This document shows positions 56,768 to 64,000 of a stretch of 64,000 nucleotides of DNA, in pieces. The DNA lies in NCBI RefSeq assembly GCF_016907715.1, contig NZ_JAFBCM010000001.1, positions 4,526,001-4,590,000 on the forward strand, written 5' to 3'. The translations under genes were made by a program, and so were the position numbers. Each line of letters begins with the position of its first letter. Position 1 is the first letter of the stretch. Under the pieces are notes generated by a model. The model was not told where the DNA came from, searched no databases, and saw nothing but the letters and a program-made list of their open reading frames with translations. The DNA is from Tenggerimyces flavus. Lineage in GTDB: Bacteria; Actinomycetota; Actinomycetes; Propionibacteriales; Actinopolymorphaceae.

Positions 56768-59179
56768 ATGACTTTGTTGTCGACCTGGTTGGGCATCGAG
56801 CTGCGGCGCCGGTGGCGGTCGCTGGTCGTGCTGGCGCTGCTGGTCGCCGTCGCGAGCTGCACGGTCCTGGCCGCGACCGCCGGAGCGCGGCGCGAACAGT
56901 CGGTGCTGCCGCGACTCCTCGCCAACACCTTGCCGAACGACGGCATCGTGGTGCCGAACGATCCTGACTTCAACTGGGAGAAGGTCCGTGCCCTGCCCAG
57001 CGTGGAGGCGTTGGCCGAGATCGCGCTCAACGGTCCTGCGGTCGAGGGCATCCCCTTCGAGGAGACGAAGGAGGGGATGCCGGCCGTCGCCGACGCGGAG
57101 ATCATGAACACGATCGAACGACCGATCGTGTTCGAGGGCAGGCTGGCCGATCCGACGCGCGTCGACGAGGTCGTCCTCACCCCGGCGTTCGCGAAGAACT
57201 ATGGCTATGGCGTCGGAGACACGCTCACGCTGCGCACGTACAAGCCTGAGACCATCGACGAGGCCTACGACACCCCGGACGCGCCACCACCCGATGGTCC
57301 GTCTCAGGAGGTCCGGGTGGTCGGGGTGGTGCGCGGGCCGTGGTTCAGCGACGAGCCCGGGTCGTTCGGCACGGTGGTGACCACGGGGGCGTTCTTCGAC
57401 AAGTACAAGGCGAACATCGTCGGTGCCGTGCCGTCCGTGCCGGTCAACGCGATCGTTCGGCTGAAGGATGGCGCCGCGGGCCTGCCCGAGTTCCGCCGGC
57501 AGCTCGCCGGGGCGGTGGGAAAGCCGATCGATGTGTGGAGTACGGCCGACGACAACGCACGGACGCAGTCGACGCTCAACTTCCTGGCGTTGTCGTTGCT
57601 CGCGTTCGGGATCACGGCTCTGCTCGCGGCGCTGTTCCTCATCGGTCAGGCGCTGGCCCGGTACACGGCGGGCTCGGTCGCCGATCTGCTGGTGCTTCGC
57701 CCGCTCGGCCTGACCCCGCGCCAGGTGGTCGTGTCGGCCACGGCACCGCCGGCGATCGCGGGGCTCGCCGGCGCGCTGCTGGGCATCGGTGGTGCGCTCG
57801 TCGTCTCGATCTGGATGCCGTTCGGCGATGCCGCGCTCCTCGAGCCCGCGCCGGGTCTGTCGGCGGACTGGCTCGTGCTCGGCGTCGGTGGCCTGCTGGC
57901 GGTCCTCGCCGTAGCGGCCGGGGCCGCCGGCACGGCCTGGATCGCGTTGCTCGCTTCGTACAGCACGCGGCCCGTCCGCCGCTCCATGCTCGCCGCCGCG
58001 GCGACTCGGCTGGGACTCCCCGTTCCGGTGGTGATCGGGACCCGGTTCGCGCTCGAGCCGGGCCGGGATCGCGGCACGGTGCCGGTGCGTCCAGCGATCA
58101 TCGGGGCGGTGACCGGCGTCCTCGGCGTGCTGGCAGCGTTCACGTTCTCGGCCGGTGTGGCCGACGCCACCCGCAGCCTGGAACGGTTCGGCCAGACGCA
58201 CGAACTGCAGGCGGAGGTCGGCTGGGGCGAACCCAAACCGCTGCCGGCCTTGGCCGGATGGATCGCGAAGTGGCGGGCGGATCCAGACGTCGTCAGCGTG
58301 ACGGACGCGCCGTCGAACGTGGCGGAAGCGGGCGACTCCACGTTGACGGTCTTCTCGTACGGGGTCCGGCCGGGCAGTCCAATGCCGACGGTCATGTCTG
58401 AGGGACGCCTGCCCAGGACCGCGGGCGAGATCTCGATCGGACCGACGACGGCGAAGGAACTGCATGCCACCGTGGGCTCGAAGCTGCTGTTGTTGGGGTC
58501 GGTGAAGCCACGCGCGGAGGTGAGCGTCAAGGTGACGGGCATCGGCTTCCTCCCCGAGTCGCCCCACAGCGACTACTCCGAGGGCAGTTGGATGACCGCC
58601 GACGGGTACCGCGCGCTGTTCGGCACGGCGGCGAAGTTCCACAGCGCGCTGTTCGACCTCCGCGCCGGCGCCGATGTCGAGGCGGTCGCCAGCCGGCTGA
58701 AGGAGCCGCTGCCGAAGCCGCTGAAAGGCGCGATCTATCCGCCCAGGCCGCCCTTGCAGGCGTTGCTGCTGTACGGCATCCAGCTGCTGCCGGCGTTCCT
58801 CGGCGGCTTCCTGGGAGTGCTGGCGCTCGGTGCGGTCGGACACGCGATCGCCACGGCCGCGCGTCGGCGGCGGCACGAGGTCGCGGTGTTGCGCGCGCTC
58901 GGCATGACGCGGTGGCAGGCACGGGTGATCGTGATCACGCAGGCGAGCGTGCTGGCCGCGATCGGGTTGGTCTTCGGCATTCCGCTCGGCATCGCGATCG
59001 GCCGGATCCTGTGGCGGGTGGTCGCCGACATCACGCCGCTCGAGTACGCCGCTCCGGTCGCGGCACTGGCGTCGCTGCTCATCGTTCCCGTGGCGTTGCT
59101 CGTCGCGAACCTGCTCGCCCTGTGGCCCGGCCGGCTCGCGGCAGGGATGCGCGTCGGACAAGTCCTGAGGGCTGAGTGA
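56768..59179 (+). CDS. FtsX-like ABC permease 3
   Basis: 803 residues from ATG 56768 behind GGAGTAGGGG. N-terminus TWLGIELRRRWRSLVVLALLV; the outer region shares with permease 1 the phrases PNDPDFNWEKVRALPSVEAL and AKNYGYGVGDTLTLR, so these two are the closest pair. The C-terminal FtsX helices are RRRHEVAVLRALGMTRWQ onward. It is followed by permease 4 after a single base, the only permease junction without the 149-bp repeat. Confidence 0.88.
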   Translation: MTLLSTWLGIELRRRWRSLVVLALLVAVASCTVLAATAGARREQSVLPRLLANTLPNDGIVVPNDPDFNWEKVRALPSVEALAEIALNGPAVEGIPFEETKEGMPAVADAEIMNTIERPIVFEGRLADPTRVDEVVLTPAFAKNYGYGVGDTLTLRTYKPETIDEAYDTPDAPPPDGPSQEVRVVGVVRGPWFSDEPGSFGTVVTTGAFFDKYKANIVGAVPSVPVNAIVRLKDGAAGLPEFRRQLAGAVGKPIDVWSTADDNARTQSTLNFLALSLLAFGITALLAALFLIGQALARYTAGSVADLLVLRPLGLTPRQVVVSATAPPAIAGLAGALLGIGGALVVSIWMPFGDAALLEPAPGLSADWLVLGVGGLLAVLAVAAGAAGTAWIALLASYSTRPVRRSMLAAAATRLGLPVPVVIGTRFALEPGRDRGTVPVRPAIIGAVTGVLGVLAAFTFSAGVADATRSLERFGQTHELQAEVGWGEPKPLPALAGWIAKWRADPDVVSVTDAPSNVAEAGDSTLTVFSYGVRPGSPMPTVMSEGRLPRTAGEISIGPTTAKELHATVGSKLLLLGSVKPRAEVSVKVTGIGFLPESPHSDYSEGSWMTADGYRALFGTAAKFHSALFDLRAGADVEAVASRLKEPLPKPLKGAIYPPRPPLQALLLYGIQLLPAFLGGFLGVLALGAVGHAIATAARRRRHEVAVLRALGMTRWQARVIVITQASVLAAIGLVFGIPLGIAIGRILWRVVADITPLEYAAPVAALASLLIVPVALLVANLLALWPGRLAAGMRVGQVLRAE

Positions 59180-59180
59180 C

Positions 59181-61478
59181 ATGAGCCTTCTCGCGGCGTG
59201 GATGCGGCTGGACGTACGCCGGCGATGGCGTTCGCTGGTCGTGCTCGCGTTGCTCGTCGCCATCTCCACCGCGACGGTCCTGACCGCGGTCGCCGGTGCT
59301 CGCCGGGGTGCGAGCGCGGCGGATCGGCTGCTGGAGGCGACCTCGCCGGCGCACTACGCGGTCGTCCCCAACCGCACGATCGACTGGGAAGGGATCCGGC
59401 GGCTGCCCGAGGTCGAGGCGCTCGGGCTCGCGGTCGGCGAGGCGTTCACGATCGACGGGGTTCCGGCCGACTCCTATGCCGCGTGGGGCGTCCCGCTCGA
59501 CGATCAGCTCCTGAACACCCTGGAGCGGCCGGTGGTCCTCGCCGGTCGGCTCGCGGCGGGACCTGACGAGGCGGTCGTGACTTCTCTGTTCCTCCCGCGT
59601 ACGAAGCACCGGCTCGGCGACGAGGTGACGCTGCGCTTCGTGGAGGGACGGACGGTCCGGGTGCGGATCGTCGGCGTCGTCCGCTCGTTCCTGCTGGCCG
59701 AGACGCCCGGGTCGTACGGCGGCCTGATCCCGGGCAGACAGCCCGGAGATGTGCCCGCCGGGCAGGTCCAGGGGTTCGTACGGCTGCGGAACGCCGAGGC
59801 AGACCTGCCGGCGTTCACGGCCGGACTCGCCAAGATCACCGGCCGGACCGACATCGACGTGTGGCCGTGGGTCGAGGCGCACGGGTTGGCCAGGCGCACG
59901 GGGAACTTCGACGCGGCTTTCCTGCTGGCCTTCGGCATCGCGGCGTTCGCGGCCGCGCTGATCGTCGTAGGACAGGCGGTTGCACGGCACGTCGCCGCAG
60001 GCACCGCGGAGTTCCGCGTGCTGTCGGCGTTGGGCATGACGATCGGGCTTCGGCTGTGGTGCGCGAGCGTCGGACCGGGTCTCGCCGCGATGATCGGCGC
60101 CGCGATAGGAGTCGGTGGTGCCGTCGCCGGGTCGCGGTGGATGCCGCTCGGCAATCCGGCCCTGTTCGAGCCGGTTTCCGGGATCGACGTGGACCCGCTC
60201 GTGCTCGGTCTCGGGTGGCTCGGCGCTGTCGTACTCGTGACTCTCGGCGTCGCGGTGGCGGCTCGATGGTCGGCCTCGGCGGAGACGCAGCCGTACGCGC
60301 GGCGGTCCTCCGCCGTCGCTCGCGTGGTGGCGAACTCCGGGCTGCCGGTGCCGGTCGTGCTCGGGACCCGCTTCGCGTTGGAGCGCGGGCGAGGCAGTGG
60401 CTCGTTGTCCGTACGGCCTGCCCTCGTCGCGGCCGTGCTCGGCGTCGTCGGAGTGCTCGCCGCGTTCACGTTGGTCGCCGGGGTCGCCGAGGCGGTGACC
60501 AACCCCGCCCGCGGCGGACAGGTCTACCAGCTCCAAGGGCTGCTCGGGTTTCGCGGCGCAGAGCTCGCTCCGGCGGAGGAGGTTCTTGGCGACTGGTCGA
60601 ACGACCAGGGCGTGCTCGCCACCACCGAGGCCTGGGTGGACGTGGCGACCTCGCAGCCGTCGCAGCGAACGGTCAACGTCTACAAGCGGAAGCCGATCAC
60701 CGGCGATGTCAACCCTGTCTTGACGAACGGTCGGATGCCCGAGGACACCGGCGAGATCGCCATCGGTCCGCATACGGCTCGGACCCTCGGTGTCGAGGTC
60801 GGCGGGACGGTCCAGCTCTCCGGAAGCCAAGGCGACCGGAGCTTCGAGGTCGTGGGAATCGCCTTTGTCCCCGAGGGTCTGGAGAACTACTACCACGACG
60901 GTGCGTGGCTCACCGAGTCCGGCTTCGGCTCATTGTTCAGCGCCTTCAAGTACCACCTCGGGTACGTCTCGGTTCGTCCCGGCGTGTCCGTGGACGCTGT
61001 CAAGGAACGTTTGACAACGGAGGCCGTTGAGGTAGACAGGTTGCGCTCGGCCTCGTACCCGTTGGAGATCAGGGAGGCGCAGGTGTTGCCGATCACGCTG
61101 TCGGTGTTCCTCGCGCTGATCGCGACCGGCGCGGTCGGACACGCTCTGGTGACCGCGATCCGGAATCGGCGCTCCGAGCTTGCGGTGCTTCGCGCGTTGG
61201 GAATGAGCAGGCGACAGTGCCGGGCGACCGTGGCGGTGCAGGCGTTCGTCCTCGCCGGGGTGGGTCTGGTGTTCGGCGTGCCGCTCGGCGTCGCGCTGGG
61301 GCGGTTGCTGTGGCGGATGGTCACTAACTACGTGGCGCTGCAGTACGTTCCCCCCATGCCGTTCTGGCCGCTGTTGCTGTGCGTGCCCGGTGCCCTCCTG
61401 GTCGCCTATCTCCTTGCCGTCCTACCCGGCGAACGTGCCGCCCGCATGCGGGTTGGTCAAGTTCTGAGGGCTGAGTGA
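59181..61478 (+). CDS. FtsX-like ABC permease 4
   Basis: 765 residues from ATG 59181, one base after the permease 3 stop. N-terminus AWMRLDVRRRWRSLVVLALLV. The outer region is shorter than in the other three, and the C-terminal helices (NRRSELAVLRALGMSRRQ) are standard. Direct coupling to permease 3 suggests that these two may work as a pair, while permeases 1 and 2 are each set apart by a repeat. Confidence 0.88.
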   Translation: MSLLAAWMRLDVRRRWRSLVVLALLVAISTATVLTAVAGARRGASAADRLLEATSPAHYAVVPNRTIDWEGIRRLPEVEALGLAVGEAFTIDGVPADSYAAWGVPLDDQLLNTLERPVVLAGRLAAGPDEAVVTSLFLPRTKHRLGDEVTLRFVEGRTVRVRIVGVVRSFLLAETPGSYGGLIPGRQPGDVPAGQVQGFVRLRNAEADLPAFTAGLAKITGRTDIDVWPWVEAHGLARRTGNFDAAFLLAFGIAAFAAALIVVGQAVARHVAAGTAEFRVLSALGMTIGLRLWCASVGPGLAAMIGAAIGVGGAVAGSRWMPLGNPALFEPVSGIDVDPLVLGLGWLGAVVLVTLGVAVAARWSASAETQPYARRSSAVARVVANSGLPVPVVLGTRFALERGRGSGSLSVRPALVAAVLGVVGVLAAFTLVAGVAEAVTNPARGGQVYQLQGLLGFRGAELAPAEEVLGDWSNDQGVLATTEAWVDVATSQPSQRTVNVYKRKPITGDVNPVLTNGRMPEDTGEIAIGPHTARTLGVEVGGTVQLSGSQGDRSFEVVGIAFVPEGLENYYHDGAWLTESGFGSLFSAFKYHLGYVSVRPGVSVDAVKERLTTEAVEVDRLRSASYPLEIREAQVLPITLSVFLALIATGAVGHALVTAIRNRRSELAVLRALGMSRRQCRATVAVQAFVLAGVGLVFGVPLGVALGRLLWRMVTNYVALQYVPPMPFWPLLLCVPGALLVAYLLAVLPGERAARMRVGQVLRAE

Positions 61479-61499
61479 TGAAGGCTGCCGAAACCACCA

Positions 61500-61648
61500 C
61501 GCTCGGCGGCGCCGGCTTCCGGGGGCCGAGGACGGCTCTCCGGCCGAAGGCCGCCGTCTGTCGCCGCAGGGTCACCCGGCGGCGTCGAGCACCGCGACCC
61601 GATGCCGGGGAGGCCGTCCGCGGCCGACACGTGCGAGCGGTCGCCATG
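61500..61648 (+). repeat. 149-bp intergenic repeat R4
   Basis: Nearly identical to R3, including the leading GAAACCACCA. Ends GTCGCCATG, 11 bases before the kinase start. It sits between permease 4 and the sensor kinase. Confidence 0.88.
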
Positions 61649-61659
61649 AGGAGAGCTGA

Positions 61660-63618
61660 GTGATCACGATGGGGGCTTTGAGAGTGGTGTCGGCCATCCT
61701 GGCCGTGATCTGGGCCCTGGTCGCGCTCGGTTGCTGGCGGACCAGGCGCACCGAGCCGGCGCGGATCGCCACGCTCGTCGCGGCGAGCCAGGCTGCGGCG
61801 ACCGCGTGGCCCGAGGTCGTCCCGGTCGCGATGGCGTCGTGGTTGGTGGGCGGCCTCGCGTTGCCGACCGGCCTGCTGGGTACGTGGGTCCGGCGGATCT
61901 TCGCCGCCGTGGGGCTCGCTGGGGGAGTGGCGTGGTCGGTCTCACTGCTGCTCTCGGGCGGTTCGGTCAACGTGGGTTGGGCACTGGCCAGTGCCGCGGT
62001 GATCGGTCTTGTAACGCTGATCGCGGTCGCGTGGCGGTGCTCGCGCGCCACCGTCGAGCGGAGGCGCGCGCTGCAGTGGGTCGCCGCGGCGGCCGTCGCG
62101 ATGGCGGCCGCGGACGCGGTGATGGGTGCGCTGCACCTGCTGTTCGGCGCGCCGGTGGAGCTGCTGACCTGGCTCGTCGCCGCGCTCATCCTGCTGCCGC
62201 TCGGGGTGCTGCTCGGCGAGCTGCCGCGGACGGCGCGGTACGCGGAGTGGGCACTGATCGAGGCGATCGTCGCGGCGGGCTTGGCGTTCCTCGTCATCGG
62301 CGTCTACCTCGTCGTGGTGCTCGGGCTCGGGCGGATGCCGGTCGGCGGCGAGCGCGACATCCTCGCTGCCTCGGTCGTCGCCGCGCTCGTGTCCGCTGTG
62401 CTCGCGCTGCCCGCGCGGGTGCGGTTGTCGACGTTCGGCCGTTCACTGTTGCGGCGGACGGAGGCGCCGCCGGAGGAGGCGTTGGCCTCGTTCGGCGCGC
62501 GGATGACCCGCGCGATCCCGTTCGACGAACTGTTGCTGCAGCTCGCCGAGTCGCTGCACGCCACGCTCGGCCCCGCCGGTGCCGAGGTGTGGGTTGGCGG
62601 GGACGGAACGCTGAGTCGTACGGTCAGTGTGCCCGACCGGCCAGCCGACCGGATGCAGCTCACCGACCGCGAACGCGTCGTGCTCGGCCGTACGCGCATT
62701 GCCGGCTCGAGCTGGCTCACTGTCTGGCTGCCGGCGCTGCTCACCACCCAACCCGTCAACGCGCCGATCCGCGTGGCGCCGGTCGCGCACCTCGGCGAGC
62801 TCCTCGGACTGCTCGTGGTGCGCCGGCCAGCGGGCGCGGAGCTGTACGACGAGGACGAGGACCGCGTGCTCGTCGAGCTGGCCCGCCAGGTCGGCCTCGC
62901 GCTGCACAACATGCGCCTCGACACCGCGCTGCAGGCCTCGCTCGAGGAGCTCCGCCAACGCAACGAGGAGCTGCAGGCCTCTCGGCTCCGCATCGTCACC
63001 GCCGCCGACAACTCCCGGCGCGAGATCGAACGCAACCTGCACGACGGAGCGCAGCAACACCTCGTCGCGCTGTCTGTCAAGCTCGGGTTGGCAGGGCAGC
63101 TGCTCGATGAGGATCGCGCGGCCGTGCTCGAGCTGCTGGAGGAGCTGCGTACCGACGTTCAGGCCACGATCGCGACACTCCGTGAGCTAGCTCACGGAAT
63201 CTACCCGCCGTTGTTGCGCAATCATGGACTGGAACAAGCGTTGCGAGCGGTGACGCGGCGGGCGGCCCTTCCCTGTGCCGTCACGGTGGAACTGCCCGGG
63301 CGCTACCCCGAGGAGGTCGAGGCGGCCGTGTACTTCTGTTGTCTGGAGGCGATCCAGAACGCGGGCAAGCACGCCGGCCCTGAGGCGTCGATCACCGTGC
63401 AGATCACCGCGGACGCGTCCACGTTGCGGTTCGCGGTGGGTGACAATGGTCACGGTTTCGAGACCGCCGGCACTCTGTCCGGCGCGGGCTTCGTCAACAT
63501 GGCCGACCGGCTCGGCGCGATCGGCGGGCAGTTGAGCGTGGAGTCGACGGTCGGTTCGGGGACCTGCGTACGCGGCGAGATTCCCGCTGTCTCGGTTGCG
63601 CCGGCGGTGTCGGCATGA
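61660..63618 (+). CDS. NarL-type sensor histidine kinase
   Basis: 652 residues from GTG 61660, six bases after AGGAG (an ATG three codons later is too far). About eight membrane helices fill residues 1-260, a GAF-like domain covers about 275-405, then a short coiled coil. The HisKA_3 dimerisation helix has His461 in REIERNLHDGAQQHL, and the HATPase has EAIQNAGKHAG, VGDNGHGF and GAGFVNMADRLGAIGG. Signal: probably something in the membrane. A cognate regulator is not adjacent; the receiver-cyclase at 49189 in the same run of genes is the best candidate. It overlaps the next gene by four bases. Confidence 0.9.
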   Translation: MITMGALRVVSAILAVIWALVALGCWRTRRTEPARIATLVAASQAAATAWPEVVPVAMASWLVGGLALPTGLLGTWVRRIFAAVGLAGGVAWSVSLLLSGGSVNVGWALASAAVIGLVTLIAVAWRCSRATVERRRALQWVAAAAVAMAAADAVMGALHLLFGAPVELLTWLVAALILLPLGVLLGELPRTARYAEWALIEAIVAAGLAFLVIGVYLVVVLGLGRMPVGGERDILAASVVAALVSAVLALPARVRLSTFGRSLLRRTEAPPEEALASFGARMTRAIPFDELLLQLAESLHATLGPAGAEVWVGGDGTLSRTVSVPDRPADRMQLTDRERVVLGRTRIAGSSWLTVWLPALLTTQPVNAPIRVAPVAHLGELLGLLVVRRPAGAELYDEDEDRVLVELARQVGLALHNMRLDTALQASLEELRQRNEELQASRLRIVTAADNSRREIERNLHDGAQQHLVALSVKLGLAGQLLDEDRAAVLELLEELRTDVQATIATLRELAHGIYPPLLRNHGLEQALRAVTRRAALPCAVTVELPGRYPEEVEAAVYFCCLEAIQNAGKHAGPEASITVQITADASTLRFAVGDNGHGFETAGTLSGAGFVNMADRLGAIGGQLSVESTVGSGTCVRGEIPAVSVAPAVSA

Positions 63619-64000
63619 CGGCTGCTACGCGGCCGGACGGGTTCGACGCGGTCGTCGTCGGGGCCGGGCCGAACGGGTTGGTCGCCGCGGTCGTTCTCGC
63701 GGAGGCGGGCGCCCGGGTCCTGCTGGTCGAGGGCGCGGACCGGTGGGGCGGCGGACTGCGTACGGAATCCCTCACGCTGCCTGGCTTCCTGCACGACCCG
63801 TGCGCGACCGTACTGCCGACGACGCTGGCGTCGAAGGCGTTCCGGGCGCTCGACGTGTCCAAGGACGGCGTGGAGTTCGCGCATCCGCCCATCGGCGCGG
63901 CGCATCCGCTGGACGGTCAGCCCGCCGTGCTCGTACGGCGTTCGCTCGAGGAGACGTCTGCCGACCTGGGGGAGGACGGGCAGGCCTGGCGCGCGACGAT
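63615..64000 (+). CDS. FAD-dependent oxidoreductase, phytoene desaturase-like (cut by window edge)
   Basis: 128 residues are visible from ATG 63615, which overlaps the kinase stop. The N-terminal dinucleotide fold is clear: DAVVVGAGPNGLVAAVVLAEAGARVLLVEGADRWGGGLRT. The next segment, LPGFLHDPCATVLP, is typical of the phytoene desaturase/carotenoid oxidoreductase-like group found widely in actinomycetes. The substrate is unknown and most of the protein is outside the window. Confidence 0.8.
   Translation, partial: MTAATRPDGFDAVVVGAGPNGLVAAVVLAEAGARVLLVEGADRWGGGLRTESLTLPGFLHDPCATVLPTTLASKAFRALDVSKDGVEFAHPPIGAAHPLDGQPAVLVRRSLEETSADLGEDGQAWRAT

Noticed and set aside
56577-56771. A 64-residue open frame inside repeat R3, and similar short frames in R1, R2 and R4
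   Set aside because: The frame is not kept among the four repeats and the translations are Arg/Pro/Gly-rich, so the repeat is probably not protein-coding.
53399-59269. Very long minus-strand open frames (over 900 codons) opposite the FtsX permeases
   Set aside because: These arise from GC-rich codon use on the real strand; their translations are Arg/Asp/His-rich without domains, and the plus-strand permease frames are strongly supported.

Overview
This is a very GC-rich window from an actinomycete. Third codon positions are nearly all G or C, GTG starts are common, and neighbouring genes often overlap by four bases. Typical actinobacterial features include a RamR/RamC/RamS-type lanthipeptide locus, polyol ABC transporters with no dedicated ATPase, FtsX export operons and LLM (F420-type) oxidoreductases. 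The gene mix resembles Propionibacteriales such as Kribbella or Actinopolymorpha, but the genus cannot be fixed from the window alone.

Layout. 1-1.2 kb: most of a modification-dependent (AspBHI/Mrr-like) restriction endonuclease running off the left edge. 1.3-10 kb: mostly housekeeping and accessory genes (GH78 alpha-L-rhamnosidase, DUF4287/SRPBCC protein, YjbR protein, SppA protease, a TerC exporter behind a yybP-ykoY manganese riboswitch, an NlpC/P60 hydrolase). 10-25.4 kb: two adjacent lanthipeptide loci on the minus strand. Locus 1 is a complete class III (SapB/AmfS-like) set: RamR-like regulator, LanKC synthetase, 44-aa precursor, FlaP-like prolyl oligopeptidase and two ABC exporters. 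Locus 2 is class IV-like: LanL synthetase with zinc ligands, an S9 peptidase and a 42-aa precursor with a Cys-rich core. A dipeptide epimerase lies between them. Both precursors are small genes read directly from the sequence.

25.5-33.3 kb: beta-lactamase-like hydrolase, a possible small non-autonomous mobile element around a 32-bp palindrome, a GntR/membrane protein/LLM operon, a GH2 beta-mannosidase, a DUF3887-VOC-VOC protein and a zinc dehydrogenase. 33.4-41.3 kb: a polyol uptake and catabolism operon (solute-binding protein, two permeases, polyol dehydrogenase, PfkB kinase) with a divergent DeoR regulator. Between the binding-protein gene and the permease genes lie four 84-bp palindromic units whose arms show compensatory changes, plus a G-rich minisatellite. 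41.3-47 kb: ferritin, a large LuxR-family ATPase regulator, a degenerate SDR, a DHFR-like reductase, a second LLM protein and ribosomal protein L28.

47.2-64 kb: a probable signalling and export system. A response regulator fused to a class III nucleotidyl cyclase is divergent from a cyclic-nucleotide-binding-domain protein and an MBL-fold enzyme. Downstream of the cyclase, probably in one long operon, are a 44-aa ORF, one ABC ATPase, four paralogous FtsX permeases, a NarL-type sensor kinase and an FAD oxidoreductase cut by the right edge. A 149-bp repeat sits in four of the intergenic gaps of this operon and appears nowhere else that I could see in the window. The most promising systems to follow up are the twin lanthipeptide loci, the palindrome array and the cyclase/FtsX operon with its repeats.
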